The position numbers were made by a program, and so were the translations under genes. Of a stretch of 64,000 nt of DNA, positions 34,234-43,010 are shown in pieces (positions within the stretch are counted from its first letter, which is position 1; every line of letters begins with the position of its first letter). The notes under the pieces were generated by a model. That model was not told the origin of the DNA. It did no database searches and saw nothing but the letters and a program-made list of their open reading frames with translations. Source of the stretch: Puniceibacterium antarcticum (GTDB taxonomy: Bacteria > Pseudomonadota > Alphaproteobacteria > Rhodobacterales > Rhodobacteraceae); the NCBI RefSeq assembly GCF_002760615.1, contig NZ_AWWI01000060.1, positions 62,001 to 126,000 of the forward strand. Reading direction: 5' to 3'.

Positions 34234-35214
34234 ATGAAGATCTGTGTGTTCGGAGCGGGCGCCATCGGCGGCTATATGGGTGTGAAGCTGGCGCAGGCGG
34301 GGGCGGATATCAGCCTTGTCGCGCGGGGGCCGCATCTGGCGGCGATGCAGGCGAAGGGTCTGAAGCTGATCGAAGAGGGCGGCGAGGAGACCGTTGCCAA
34401 GGTCACCGCGTCGGAAGATCCGGGCGAGATCGGTGTGCAGGATTATGTCATCGTGACGCTCAAGGCGCATTCGGTGCCCGCGGTGGTGGAGCGGATGCAA
34501 CCGCTGATCGGCCCCAATACGACAATTGTGAGCGGGGTGAACGGGGTGCCTTGGTGGTATTTCCACAAAATCGGTGGCGAACTTGAGGGCACCCGGCTGG
34601 AGTCTGTCGATCCCGGCAACAAGCAGTGGGACGGTTTCGGGCCGGACCGGGTGCTGGGCTGCGTGGTCTATCCGGCGGCCGAGGTGATCGAACCTGGCGT
34701 GATCAAACATATCGAGGGCAACCGGTTTTCTCTGGGCGAGCCAGACGGGGCAAAATCTGACCGTGCGCTGGCCCTGTCCAGGGCCCTGTCTGAGGCGGGG
34801 TTGAAGGCGCCTGTGAGGCCGCGTCTGCGCGACGAGATCTGGGTCAAGCTCTGGGGTAATCTGTCGTTCAACCCGATCTCGGCGCTGACCCATGCGACGC
34901 TCGATGTGCTCTGCACCGATCCCGGCACGCGGGCCGTGGCAAAGGGCATGATGCTTGAAGCGCAGGCCGTTGCGGAAAAGCTGGGGGTGAAATTCCCGAT
35001 TGACGTGGAAAAACGCATCGACGGCGGCGCGGCTGTTGGCGCGCACCGCACCTCGATGCTGCAGGATCTTGATCAGGGGCGTCCGATGGAGATCGACGCG
35101 CTGATCGGGTCGGTGCAGGAACTGGGGCGCGTCACGGACACAGCGACGCCGACCATCGACACGGTCCTGGCGCTGGTGCAGCTGCGGGCACGTTCTGCAG
35201 GTCTTTACACCTGA
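34234..35214 (+). CDS. Ketopantoate reductase family protein
   Basis: A 326-residue protein. The Rossmann start KICVFGAGAIGGYMGVKLAQAG (NADPH) and the C-terminal helical domain with EIWVKLWGNLSFNPISALTHAT (the conserved Lys and Asn region) are as in PanE/ApbA. The position at the end of the tctCBA-ligase group suggests reduction of a 2-oxo acid in that pathway rather than pantothenate synthesis. The gap of 112 bases to the ligase leaves its co-transcription open. Confidence 0.85.
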   Translation: MKICVFGAGAIGGYMGVKLAQAGADISLVARGPHLAAMQAKGLKLIEEGGEETVAKVTASEDPGEIGVQDYVIVTLKAHSVPAVVERMQPLIGPNTTIVSGVNGVPWWYFHKIGGELEGTRLESVDPGNKQWDGFGPDRVLGCVVYPAAEVIEPGVIKHIEGNRFSLGEPDGAKSDRALALSRALSEAGLKAPVRPRLRDEIWVKLWGNLSFNPISALTHATLDVLCTDPGTRAVAKGMMLEAQAVAEKLGVKFPIDVEKRIDGGAAVGAHRTSMLQDLDQGRPMEIDALIGSVQELGRVTDTATPTIDTVLALVQLRARSAGLYT

Positions 35215-35471
35215 GAAAAGACGCGGACAGGCGGCGGGTTTCATGCGGGATCAGAGCGGGTCTGATGCCGGAGCAAGGCGCTTCTCTGCCTGACGCGGAC
35301 TGCAAACGCCTTTTGGGCGCAGGGCCTTGCTTATGAGGGTTTTCATGGCATTGCAGCTCCTGCACTTGATCTCCGCGCGATTTTGCAGGCTTTTGGGGCT
35401 ACAAAAATTTTGTCACATAAAGAGTGATTTCGCCTTGTAATACCTCTGTTTGCTTGGCTATACGCGTCAGT

Positions 35472-35561
35472 GGAGATGTGGCCGAGTGGTCGAAGGCGCT
35501 CCCCTGCTAAGGGAGTAGGCCCGGAAGGGTCTCGAGGGTTCGAATCCCTTCGTCTCCGCCA
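35472..35561 (+). tRNA. tRNA-Ser(GCU)
   Basis: The full cloverleaf is visible: acceptor GGAGATG/CGTCTCC with discriminator G and encoded CCA; anticodon stem CTCCC/GGGAG with loop CTGCTAA (anticodon GCT); a long variable arm (TAGGCCCGGAAGGGTCTC) as in class II Ser tRNAs; T-arm GAGGGTTCGAATCCCTT. Length is 90 including CCA. Confidence 0.97.
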
Positions 35562-35816
35562 TACTCCTTTGATGTTGCAACGTTATCAAACTTCTCTCAT
35601 CTTCTGATTTTGGGCGGCCTGTTCAGGCAATATTCGGCGTGCGACGAGGTCCCTTTAACGTTGTGCACTGATACATCGCCATTGCGACTCTGTTAAACAC
35701 GGCTGTTTTTGCGCATCGTGCATGAGTCTGCAGCTTTTGTCCGGGAGGAGAAATCCCAACAAGGCTGTGCCAGATGGTACGTGACAAGAATGGCCATGAA
35801 CGGGTAGGTAGACCAC

Positions 35817-35993
35817 ATGAAACATGTCAAAAAAACAACCACCGAAGATGCCCTCATTCAGGAATTCTTGGAGAAGGGCGGTAAAGTCAGCGTCGGTAAA
35901 ACCAAGCCGCTTCCCAGCGGGTTGGGTTTGAGCAACAACGCCTGGAACAACAAGCTGACCAAGGAAGAACGGGCCGCGCGCGACAAGAAGTGA
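35817..35993 (+). CDS. Small basic conserved-looking protein, unknown
   Basis: A 58-codon frame starting ATG at 35817: MKHVKKTTTEDALIQEF, then LEKGGKVSVGKTKPLPSG and LGLSNNAWNNKLTKEERAARDKK. Lys-rich, soluble, no signal. The codon pattern is coding-like, and the internal GGKVSVGKTKPLPSGLG reads like a conserved core. The ribosome site is weak (ggtaggtag). It stands alone between tRNA-Ser and the convergent transglycosylase gene. Confidence 0.6.
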   Translation: MKHVKKTTTEDALIQEFLEKGGKVSVGKTKPLPSGLGLSNNAWNNKLTKEERAARDKK

Positions 35994-36315
35994 TCTGTTG
36001 CTGACTGTGCGGATTTCGCCGGGCGCCAGGCGCGAGGCTTTGCTGTTATGGCGCGCGTGAGGCATCGTGCAACCGTTTAGCATTCTGGTGTCCGTGGATG
36101 TATTGCGCCGTACCTCATGGCAGAGTCTTGACGTGACGGGGCGTTGATCTGCTGTTTTGGAAAGTGCGCTTTTACAGATTATGTCTGACTGGCAGCGGTC
36201 TCTTGAAGAGGGAAACACCTTCGCCGCGGCCCGGACCCCCCCCCCGGATTTTCGGCAGGATGGAGTCCCGACCGGGCGGCGTGGTGCCCATTGGGGTCCG
36301 CGTTTGTGAGTTCTG
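35994..36315. other. Intergenic stretch without a recognisable gene
   Basis: I see no credible gene or RNA here. It holds a run of ten C residues (36236-36245), a possible slippage or assembly-error site. No clear terminator for the minus-strand transglycosylase was found. Confidence 0.5.
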
Positions 36316-37554
36316 TCAGGGCTTTAGGGTCGCTTTCATACCTGCGTCGGGAAAGCAGGTTGCACTGTGTCCCTGCGCCTCTTGCCAGCGGCCAATCGAG
36401 CGGCGGGTCTTGAACCCGGGCAGGCCGTCCGCGCCACCCACATCATGGTCCTTCTTTTTAAGCGCGCGCTGCATTGTGGCAATATCGGAACGATAAAGCC
36501 CGCCCACGGCGCCCCATTTGGCCTGAAAGTCGCCAACGCCATACTGGATGCGGTCCCCCACATGACCGACGAACAGCGCGTAGAGGTCGCTCATGTTGTA
36601 ACCTTTCAGCACATAGAAATTGGGTGTGACAAGGAAGGCCGGACCAGAACGCCCGGCGGGCATCAGCAGAAAGCCGACCCCTTGCCGTTCCTGTTCGGGA
36701 AAGGGGCGGCCAGAAACGCGGGCGATCCCGGCCTGTTCCCAGTCGCGGATGAGACGCCCTTGATCCGGCCCTTCGAGCGTACAGGACAGGGAGTGTGGCA
36801 CCGTGACCTCGAACCCCCAGTCGCGGCCCGCAACCCAGCCATGACGCGCCAGATAGGTGGCGATGGAGGCGATGGTGTCCGGTTCCGAACGCCAGATGTC
36901 CGCGCGCCCGTCGCCATCGCCATCGGCGGCATATTTCAGAAAGTTGGTGGGCATGAACTGTGGCTGTCCCAGCGCCCCGGCCCAGCTGCTTTTCATCACG
37001 CTTTCGGGCGCATGACCTGCCTCGGCAATTTGCAGGGCGGCGAGGAGTTCATCGGTGAAGTAGGGGGCGCGGGTGCTCATGAAACCCTTGGTGCCCAGAA
37101 CCTGGAAGGCGTTGTGGGGAATGGCCGCGCGGCCATAGCCGCTTTCGCGACCCCAGATGGCGAGGAGGATGCGGCCGGGCACCCCTGTTGCCTTTTCTGC
37201 CGCCGCCAGTGTCGCGGCGTGGCGTTTGGCCATTTGCCGACCCACCGATGTTGCCGCGTCCAGAGAGCCGCGATTGAAATATGTGCCGGGCGCGCCGAAT
37301 TCTGCCTGACGCTGATGTTTTGGCGTCTGCGGTTTGGTGCCGGGGGGCAGGAGGTCAGGCAAGTCCCAGTTCAGCGTGACGCCTGCAAAGGCGTTGTCGA
37401 ACGTAAGCCGAGACACGCCGGAAGAGTGGGCGCGGGGCCAGACTGTGTTTTCCAGCCAGATGCGAAATTGCCCTTCGATCCCGGCACGATCCTGTGCCGC
37501 TGTGGGAAGGGCCAGAAGGCAGAGCATAAGGCTGAGGAAAATGTTGCGCAGCAT
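36316..37554 (-). CDS. Lytic murein transglycosylase, MltB family
   Basis: A 412-residue protein starting at ATG 37554 (signal peptide LRNIFLSLMLCLLALPTAA, cleaved before QD). The catalytic Glu is in AIWGRESGYG; the SLT_2 motifs follow: SWAGALGQPQFMPTNFLKYAADGDGDGRADIWRS. The C-terminal part (ALFVGHVGDRIQYG, then IATMQRALKKKDHDVGGADGLPGFKTRRSIGRWQ) is a peptidoglycan-binding-like domain. It cleaves murein glycan with 1,6-anhydro products in the periplasm. Confidence 0.92.
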   Translation of the reverse strand: MLRNIFLSLMLCLLALPTAAQDRAGIEGQFRIWLENTVWPRAHSSGVSRLTFDNAFAGVTLNWDLPDLLPPGTKPQTPKHQRQAEFGAPGTYFNRGSLDAATSVGRQMAKRHAATLAAAEKATGVPGRILLAIWGRESGYGRAAIPHNAFQVLGTKGFMSTRAPYFTDELLAALQIAEAGHAPESVMKSSWAGALGQPQFMPTNFLKYAADGDGDGRADIWRSEPDTIASIATYLARHGWVAGRDWGFEVTVPHSLSCTLEGPDQGRLIRDWEQAGIARVSGRPFPEQERQGVGFLLMPAGRSGPAFLVTPNFYVLKGYNMSDLYALFVGHVGDRIQYGVGDFQAKWGAVGGLYRSDIATMQRALKKKDHDVGGADGLPGFKTRRSIGRWQEAQGHSATCFPDAGMKATLKP

Positions 37555-37600
37555 TGGAAGGTTCCTATTCAGAGGTTTCCGGCCAAAGGTTTGCGTGTCG

Positions 37601-38452
37601 TCAAACTGAGGACAGAAAAACACGCAAGGCGCCCGCAGTTTCCAGCGGGGACTGGTCGGGAAAGAAATGCCCGCCGGGAATCGCTGCATGGCGCATGTCG
37701 GCCAACCGCTCCGCCCAGGTGGCAGGCACATCCATCGCCCGCGCCATGGCGCCGTCCTGACCATAGAGCACCAGCGCGGGGCAGCTGACCCTGCGGGCCA
37801 GATCGGTGGCATCCTCGGCGAAATCCACATCAATCGCGGCGCGGTAATCGTTGCACATGGCGCGGATGCTATCGGGATCCCGCCATGCCTTGCGATAGGC
37901 GTCCAGAAGGTCGGCATCAAAATCCGAAAGCTGCGCCTTGCCGAAGCCCAGCAGGCAGCGTTCGAAATAGGCATCCGGATCGTGGCCGATCATGGTTTCG
38001 GGAAAGGGAGCGGGCTGGGCGAGGAAGAACCAGTGATAATAGGCGCGCGCCACCGAGGTCGAGAGCGTCGCCAGCAGGTGATGGGTCGGCACGATATCCA
38101 TCAGCGTCAGGCTGTGCAGCGCCTCTGGCCTGTCCAGTGCCATCCTGTGGGCGGTGCGCGCACCCCGATCATGGCCAACCAGATGAAAGCGTTCAACGCC
38201 AAGCTGTTGCATGAGCATATTCATGTCAGAACCCATATTGCGAAAGCTCATGTCCGTCATGTCTGCCGGTTTGGAGCTCTCGCCGTAGCCGCGCAGATCT
38301 GCGCAGACGACGGTGAAATCTCGCGCCAGATCCTGTGCGATGGGCCCCCACATGGCGCGGGTCTGTGGAAATCCGTGCAGCAGGAGCACCGCGGGGCCGT
38401 CTCCGCGGATGTCACAGGCTATGACCTGGCCGTTGACGTGCAGTTGCTGCAT
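37601..38452 (-). CDS. Alpha/beta hydrolase, probable fluoroacetate/haloacetate dehalogenase
   Basis: A 283-residue protein starting at ATG 38452. The nucleophile elbow is GHDRGART (Asp95, with Arg96 and Arg99), then Asp119 in LMDIVPT, His140-Trp141 in YYHWFFLAQPAPFPE, Tyr203 in NDYRA, and His262 in GGHFFPD. From memory these align at constant spacing with the catalytic and fluoride-pocket residues of Burkholderia fluoroacetate dehalogenase (Asp104, Arg105, Arg108, Asp128, His149, Trp150, Tyr212, His271). Epoxide hydrolases share the fold but usually have Tyr lid residues instead of the His-Trp pair. Cytosolic; same strand as its neighbours. Confidence 0.78.
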   Translation of the reverse strand: MQQLHVNGQVIACDIRGDGPAVLLLHGFPQTRAMWGPIAQDLARDFTVVCADLRGYGESSKPADMTDMSFRNMGSDMNMLMQQLGVERFHLVGHDRGARTAHRMALDRPEALHSLTLMDIVPTHHLLATLSTSVARAYYHWFFLAQPAPFPETMIGHDPDAYFERCLLGFGKAQLSDFDADLLDAYRKAWRDPDSIRAMCNDYRAAIDVDFAEDATDLARRVSCPALVLYGQDGAMARAMDVPATWAERLADMRHAAIPGGHFFPDQSPLETAGALRVFLSSV

Positions 38453-38544
38453 GGTCTTTCCCTTCAAAGGGCAATCGCAGAAGGACTGTCCTGCGCGAGG
38501 AGAATGCCGGACGGCCCCTGACAGAGCCGCCCGGCAGATGTGCT

Positions 38545-39915
38545 TTAGCTGATCGCGTCGAGCACGCGCGCCCAAGAGCGGATGCCCTTGTGAAAGCTTT
38601 CCACATCATACTTTTCGTTCGGGCTGTGGATCTGGTCGTCATCCTTGCCAAATCCGATCAGCATGGCGTCGGTGCCGAGGATCTTTTTGAAATGCCCGGC
38701 GATGGGGATCGACCCGCCGCAGCCCACATAGGCAGCTGTCTCTGGCCATTCGTCGGAAAGCGCTTTGCGCGCGGATTCGAAAGCCGGGTGTTCGATGGAC
38801 ATGGTGGAGGCACCCGAATTGCCGTGCCCGCGGAAATCGGCGGTGCAGTCGGCGGGCAGCTGTGCAGTGACCCAGGCGCGAAAGCTTTCGCGGATGGCAT
38901 GCGGGTCCTGTTCGCCGACCAAGCGGAAGCTGATCTTGGCGCTGGCCTTGGAGGGCAGCACGGTCTTGAACCCTTCGCCGGTATAGCCGCCCTTGATGCC
39001 GTTGACCTCGCAGGTGGGGCGCGACCAGATCATCTCAAGCGGGGTACGGTCCTGTTCACCGGCGGGCTGGGACAGGCCCACGTCGCCGAGGAAGCTGGCG
39101 TAGTCAAAGCCGAGTTCCTGCCACTGTTCGGCCATTTCGGGCGAAAGTTCCGGCACACCGTCATAAAAGCCGGGGATGGTCACACGGCCGGTTTCGTCAT
39201 GTAGCCCTGCGATGATGCGCGACAGCACGCGGATCGGGTTCATCGCCACACCGCCGTACATGCCCGAATGCAGATCCTTGGTCGCGCCGGTGATGGTCAG
39301 CTCTTCGCCCAGAAGGCCGCGCAGCATGGTGACAATGGCGGGGGTCTTGGATTGGAACAGGCCGGTGTCGCAGATCAGCGCGATGTCGGATTTCAGCTCT
39401 TCGGCGTTTTCCTGCATGAAGGGGACGAGCGAGGGCGAGCCGGATTCCTCTTCGCCCTCGAAAAAGAAGGTGATCTTGCAGGGCAGGGAGCCGTTGACTG
39501 CCTTCCAGGCGCGGCAGGCTTCGACAAAGGTCATAAGCTGGCCCTTGTCATCCGAAGACCCACGGCCCCGGATCACGCGGCCCTTGGCGGTGTCTTCGAT
39601 CTGCGGATCAAAGGGGGCACGGTCCCAGAGTTCCAGCGGATCGACGGGCTGCACATCGTAATGGCCGTAAAATAGCACATGCGGGCCGGGAGCGTCGATA
39701 TGGCCAACGACCATGGGATGACCGGGTGTAGGCCGCTTGGTCGCGTCGATACCAAGTGACTGAAGGTCTGCCACCAGCCAGTCGGCGGCGGTCTGGCAGT
39801 CGGCCTTGTAAGCCGGGTCGGTCGAGATGGACGGGATGCGCAGTAGGTCGATAAGCCGGTCGGTAGCGGCGGCAAGATCGTCGTCGATGCGGCTGAGCAC
39901 GGCGTCGAGGGTCAT
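38545..39915 (-). CDS. M20 family metallodipeptidase
   Basis: A 456-residue protein. Zinc-site motifs: LFYGHYDVQP (His, Asp base), GRGSSDDKGQLMTF (bridging Asp), FEGEEESGSPSL (catalytic Glu and ligand), CDTG, and the C-terminal GFGKDDDQIHSPNEKYDVESF (His ligand). The dimerisation insert lies between, starting near LLGEELTITGATKDLHSGMYGG. Its arrangement fits broad dipeptidases of the CNDP-like group rather than succinyl-diaminopimelate desuccinylase. Cytosolic. Confidence 0.9.
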   Translation of the reverse strand: MTLDAVLSRIDDDLAAATDRLIDLLRIPSISTDPAYKADCQTAADWLVADLQSLGIDATKRPTPGHPMVVGHIDAPGPHVLFYGHYDVQPVDPLELWDRAPFDPQIEDTAKGRVIRGRGSSDDKGQLMTFVEACRAWKAVNGSLPCKITFFFEGEEESGSPSLVPFMQENAEELKSDIALICDTGLFQSKTPAIVTMLRGLLGEELTITGATKDLHSGMYGGVAMNPIRVLSRIIAGLHDETGRVTIPGFYDGVPELSPEMAEQWQELGFDYASFLGDVGLSQPAGEQDRTPLEMIWSRPTCEVNGIKGGYTGEGFKTVLPSKASAKISFRLVGEQDPHAIRESFRAWVTAQLPADCTADFRGHGNSGASTMSIEHPAFESARKALSDEWPETAAYVGCGGSIPIAGHFKKILGTDAMLIGFGKDDDQIHSPNEKYDVESFHKGIRSWARVLDAIS

Positions 39916-40173
39916 GGGCGAAACTCCTTCATCTGGGTTTGCGCTGACGGTATCAGTCCGGTGTCTGGTGTCCAGAGCGAGCGGAAGTGTGCGCCTGACA
40001 GAAAGCTTCGTTCAGAGGTCCGTGTGATGACGCTATTGTGAAAACCATTCGGAACCAAAGTCTTGGGGGTTGATCCGAGCCAATTTTAGGTAAAGAGCAC
40101 GCTGCATGCCCACTTTGGTCTTGTGGCATCGGGTGTCAAAGGCCGATATTCCTGTCCTCCAACTGCCAGAGCT

Positions 40174-40187
40174 TTGACTCAGATCAA
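40174..40187. promoter_or_regulatory. FNR/FnrL-type box upstream of hemA
   Basis: TTGAC-TCAG-ATCAA differs from the consensus TTGAT-N4-ATCAA at one base. It lies 134 bases before the hemA start inside an otherwise empty 405-base intergenic region (39916-40320). Control of hemA by FnrL is known in Rhodobacter, so oxygen-responsive control is plausible here. Confidence 0.6.
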
Positions 40188-40320
40188 GGCTGCGACACCA
40201 GGTCATCAGGTAGGGCGGTTGTCATGAGCGGATGGAGACTATATCCATTCACGAAGCTGAATACAGGTCCGATGCAGGGGGTAGGACTCTCTGGGCGGGC
40301 CAAGCCTAAGGAGCTGCCTG

Positions 40321-41544
40321 GTGGATTACACCGCGAAACTTGATCAAGCGCTGGACCAACTGCATCAGGAAGGCCGTTACCGTACGTTTATCGATATCGA
40401 GCGCAAGCAGGGCCATTTTCCGCATGCGACCTGGCGCAAACCCGACGGATCACACGCGGCGATCACCGTCTGGTGCGGCAACGACTATCTGGGCATGGGC
40501 CAGCATCCCGTGGTGCTGAAAGCCATGCACGATGCCATTGATGCAACCGGCGCCGGATCGGGAGGCACACGCAACATCAGCGGCACCACGACCTATCACA
40601 AGCGTCTTGAAGCCGAGCTGGCGGATCTGCACGGCAAAGAAGCGGCGCTGCTGTTCAATTCGGCCTATGTGGCCAACGATGCGACGCTGTCCACCCTGCC
40701 CAAGCTGTTTCCGGGGCTGATCATCTATTCCGACGCGCTGAACCACGCCAGCATGATCGAAGGTGTGCGCCGAAACGGCGGGGCCAAGCGGATCTTTCGC
40801 CATAACGACGTTAAGCATTTGCGCGAACTGATGGCCGCAGATGATCCTGCCGCGCCCAAGCTGATCGCTTTCGAATCGATCTATTCGATGGATGGGGATT
40901 TCGGTCCGATCAAAGCAATCTGCGATCTTGCAGACGAATTTAACGCGCTGACCTATCTGGATGAAGTCCACGCCGTTGGCATGTATGGCCCGCGCGGGGC
41001 CGGTGTGGCAGAGCGGGACCGACTGATGCACCGTCTCGACATCATCAATGGCACACTTGCAAAGGCCTTTGGGGTCGTCGGGGGCTATATCGCCGCAAGC
41101 TACAAGATGTGTGATGCGGTGCGCTCCTATGCGCCAGGGTTCATCTTCAGCAGCTCCCTGCCGCCTGCCATCGCCGCCGCCGCCGCCGCGAGCGTTGCGC
41201 ATCTCAAGCGCGACACTGCGCTGCGTGAAAAGCATCAAACTCAGGCCAAGATCCTGAAAACACGTCTTAAAGCCATGGGTTTGCCGCTGATAGATCACGG
41301 CAGCCACATCGTGCCAGTGATCGTGGGGGACCCCAAACACACCAAGATTCTGAGCGACATGCTTCTCGACAGCTATGGTATCTACGTCCAGCCCATCAAT
41401 TTTCCTACGGTTCCCCGCGGGACGGAACGCCTGCGTTTTACCCCATCACCGGTGCATGGCCCTGCCGAGATGGACAAGCTTGTGCGCGCCATGGACGCCT
41501 TGTGGTCGCATTGTGCGCTAAATCGCGCCGAATTGAGTGCGTGA
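40321..41544 (+). CDS. hemA: 5-aminolevulinate synthase
   Basis: A 407-residue protein starting at GTG 40321 with aaggag 7 bases upstream. It condenses glycine and succinyl-CoA, the C4 route of tetrapyrrole synthesis used by alphaproteobacteria. Motifs: [47 protein letters not shown], and the PLP lysine near residue 248 in [14 protein letters not shown]. The full length matches the family. Expression is probably oxygen-controlled through the box at 40174-40187. Confidence 0.97.
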   Translation: MDYTAKLDQALDQLHQEGRYRTFIDIERKQGHFPHATWRKPDGSHAAITVWCGNDYLGMGQHPVVLKAMHDAIDATGAGSGGTRNISGTTTYHKRLEAELADLHGKEAALLFNSAYVANDATLSTLPKLFPGLIIYSDALNHASMIEGVRRNGGAKRIFRHNDVKHLRELMAADDPAAPKLIAFESIYSMDGDFGPIKAICDLADEFNALTYLDEVHAVGMYGPRGAGVAERDRLMHRLDIINGTLAKAFGVVGGYIAASYKMCDAVRSYAPGFIFSSSLPPAIAAAAAASVAHLKRDTALREKHQTQAKILKTRLKAMGLPLIDHGSHIVPVIVGDPKHTKILSDMLLDSYGIYVQPINFPTVPRGTERLRFTPSPVHGPAEMDKLVRAMDALWSHCALNRAELSA

Positions 41545-41673
41545 TGCCAACTGCCGTATAATTGTGTTTAATATGTGTTAACTTTCTGTGGATAAGAATA
41601 CGACACGAATCGTATCTTAATTTGTCGCACTGGCAGGCACGGGACGTGTGATGGTGGAAATAGGGCAGTCGGA

Positions 41674-42906
41674 ATGATCGGGCGCAAACAATCGCGCATG
41701 GCAGTTGAAGAGGAGTCAAAGCCACGCAGCTTTGACGACTTTGTTCTGCGTCTTGGTGACGTAATGCGTGGCGAACGCGCCACCATGGGTAAAAGCCTGC
41801 TTGATGTGCAGCGGGAACTGCGTATCAAAGCCAGTTACATTGCTGCGATTGAAAACTGTGACCCAACCGCTTTTGATACCCCAGGGTTCATCGCAGGATA
41901 TGTGCGTTCCTATGCGCGGTATCTGGACATGGATCCGGACGAAACTTTCAGCCTCTTTTGCGCGGAAAGCGGCTTTGCGACCGCACATGGCATGTCCGAA
42001 AAGGCGAGTGTCCTCAAAAAACGCGATGACATCGCCCAGGTGAGCAGACTGCCTGCGCGCGATCCCTTCTCGCATCCGTCGATGCCTTTTACGCCGGGCG
42101 GTGATTCTTTTTTATCGCGCATCGAACCAGGTGCAGTCGGCTCGACTTTGGTTTTGCTGCTGTTGATTGGCGGCATCGGCTTTGGTGGCTGGTCCGTGTT
42201 GAAGGAAGTTCAGCGCGTACAGCTTGCGCCGATCGAACAGACTCCGATCGTTCTGTCTGATCTGGATCCGCTGGATACAGCAACTTCTGCCACGTCCATC
42301 GAAGTTGCTGACGCGGCCGGGGTGTTCAGTCCTCCGAGCAATGAGGCGATGGATCGCCTCTATCGTCCGCAAGCGCTGGATGTGCCGGTGCTCGTGGCGC
42401 GTGATGCCCCGATCTCGACGCTTGATCCCCGCAGCGTCGGTGCGTTTGCAAGTGCCGCGACCTCTGATCTCGAGAAGGTTCAGACCGCCGCACCGGATGC
42501 TGCGGGCGCGATCGAAACCGCCTTGGCACAGGCATTGGAGCCGCCCGCTTCGCCACAGGTGCTCGAAGCTTCGGCTCCGGGTGTTACCATGATCGCGGTG
42601 CGTCCGGCCTGGGTGCGCGTGCGGGCCCCGGATGGAAGCGTGATCTTTGAGGGCATCATGAATGCCGGCGACACCTATCCTGTGCCACAGACTCAGGACG
42701 CGGCAACAGTGCGTGTCGGTGAGGCTGGCGCGGTATACTTCGCGATAAAGGGACAGACCTATGGCCCTGCAGGGGGCGATGGTCTGGTGAAGACCTTGGC
42801 CCTGGCGGCGGATCAGCTCACGGCCTCTTACAGCGTTGCAACGATCGATTCAGATCGTGACCTTGCCCGTGTCGTGGCACAGCTGAACGCGCCCGTGTCA
42901 GAGTGA
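41674..42906 (+). CDS. RodZ-like membrane protein with HTH and C-terminal DUF4115-type domain
   Basis: A 410-residue protein. Residues about 25-100 are a Cro/RodZ-type helix-turn-helix (LGDVMRGERATMGKSLLDVQRELRIKASYIAAIE, then GFIAGYVRSYARYL). One transmembrane segment lies at about 150-170 (TLVLLLLIGGIGFGG). The periplasmic Ala/Pro-rich part ends in a beta domain (PAWVRVRAPDGSVIFEGIMNAGDTYPVP) typical of RodZ relatives. It would link cell-shape machinery to the membrane. It lies upstream of ispG, as often in this group. Confidence 0.85.
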   Translation: MIGRKQSRMAVEEESKPRSFDDFVLRLGDVMRGERATMGKSLLDVQRELRIKASYIAAIENCDPTAFDTPGFIAGYVRSYARYLDMDPDETFSLFCAESGFATAHGMSEKASVLKKRDDIAQVSRLPARDPFSHPSMPFTPGGDSFLSRIEPGAVGSTLVLLLLIGGIGFGGWSVLKEVQRVQLAPIEQTPIVLSDLDPLDTATSATSIEVADAAGVFSPPSNEAMDRLYRPQALDVPVLVARDAPISTLDPRSVGAFASAATSDLEKVQTAAPDAAGAIETALAQALEPPASPQVLEASAPGVTMIAVRPAWVRVRAPDGSVIFEGIMNAGDTYPVPQTQDAATVRVGEAGAVYFAIKGQTYGPAGGDGLVKTLALAADQLTASYSVATIDSDRDLARVVAQLNAPVSE

Positions 42907-43010
42907 TCATATCCTGTGTCGAAGGTTGATAACGACGCCTTCCAACGCTAGCTATAGGGACGGGGTCAACATCTGACCCCACAAGTTTCATGCAGGCGAG
43001 GGAGCCTTCG

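Noticed and set aside
35655-36218. Minus-strand frame opposite the 58-codon gene
   Set aside because: No domain or start signal; residue use is that of a mirror frame.
36236-36245. Run of ten C as a phase-variation tract
   Set aside because: It lies outside any gene and away from a promoter I can define, so slippage would have no clear effect.
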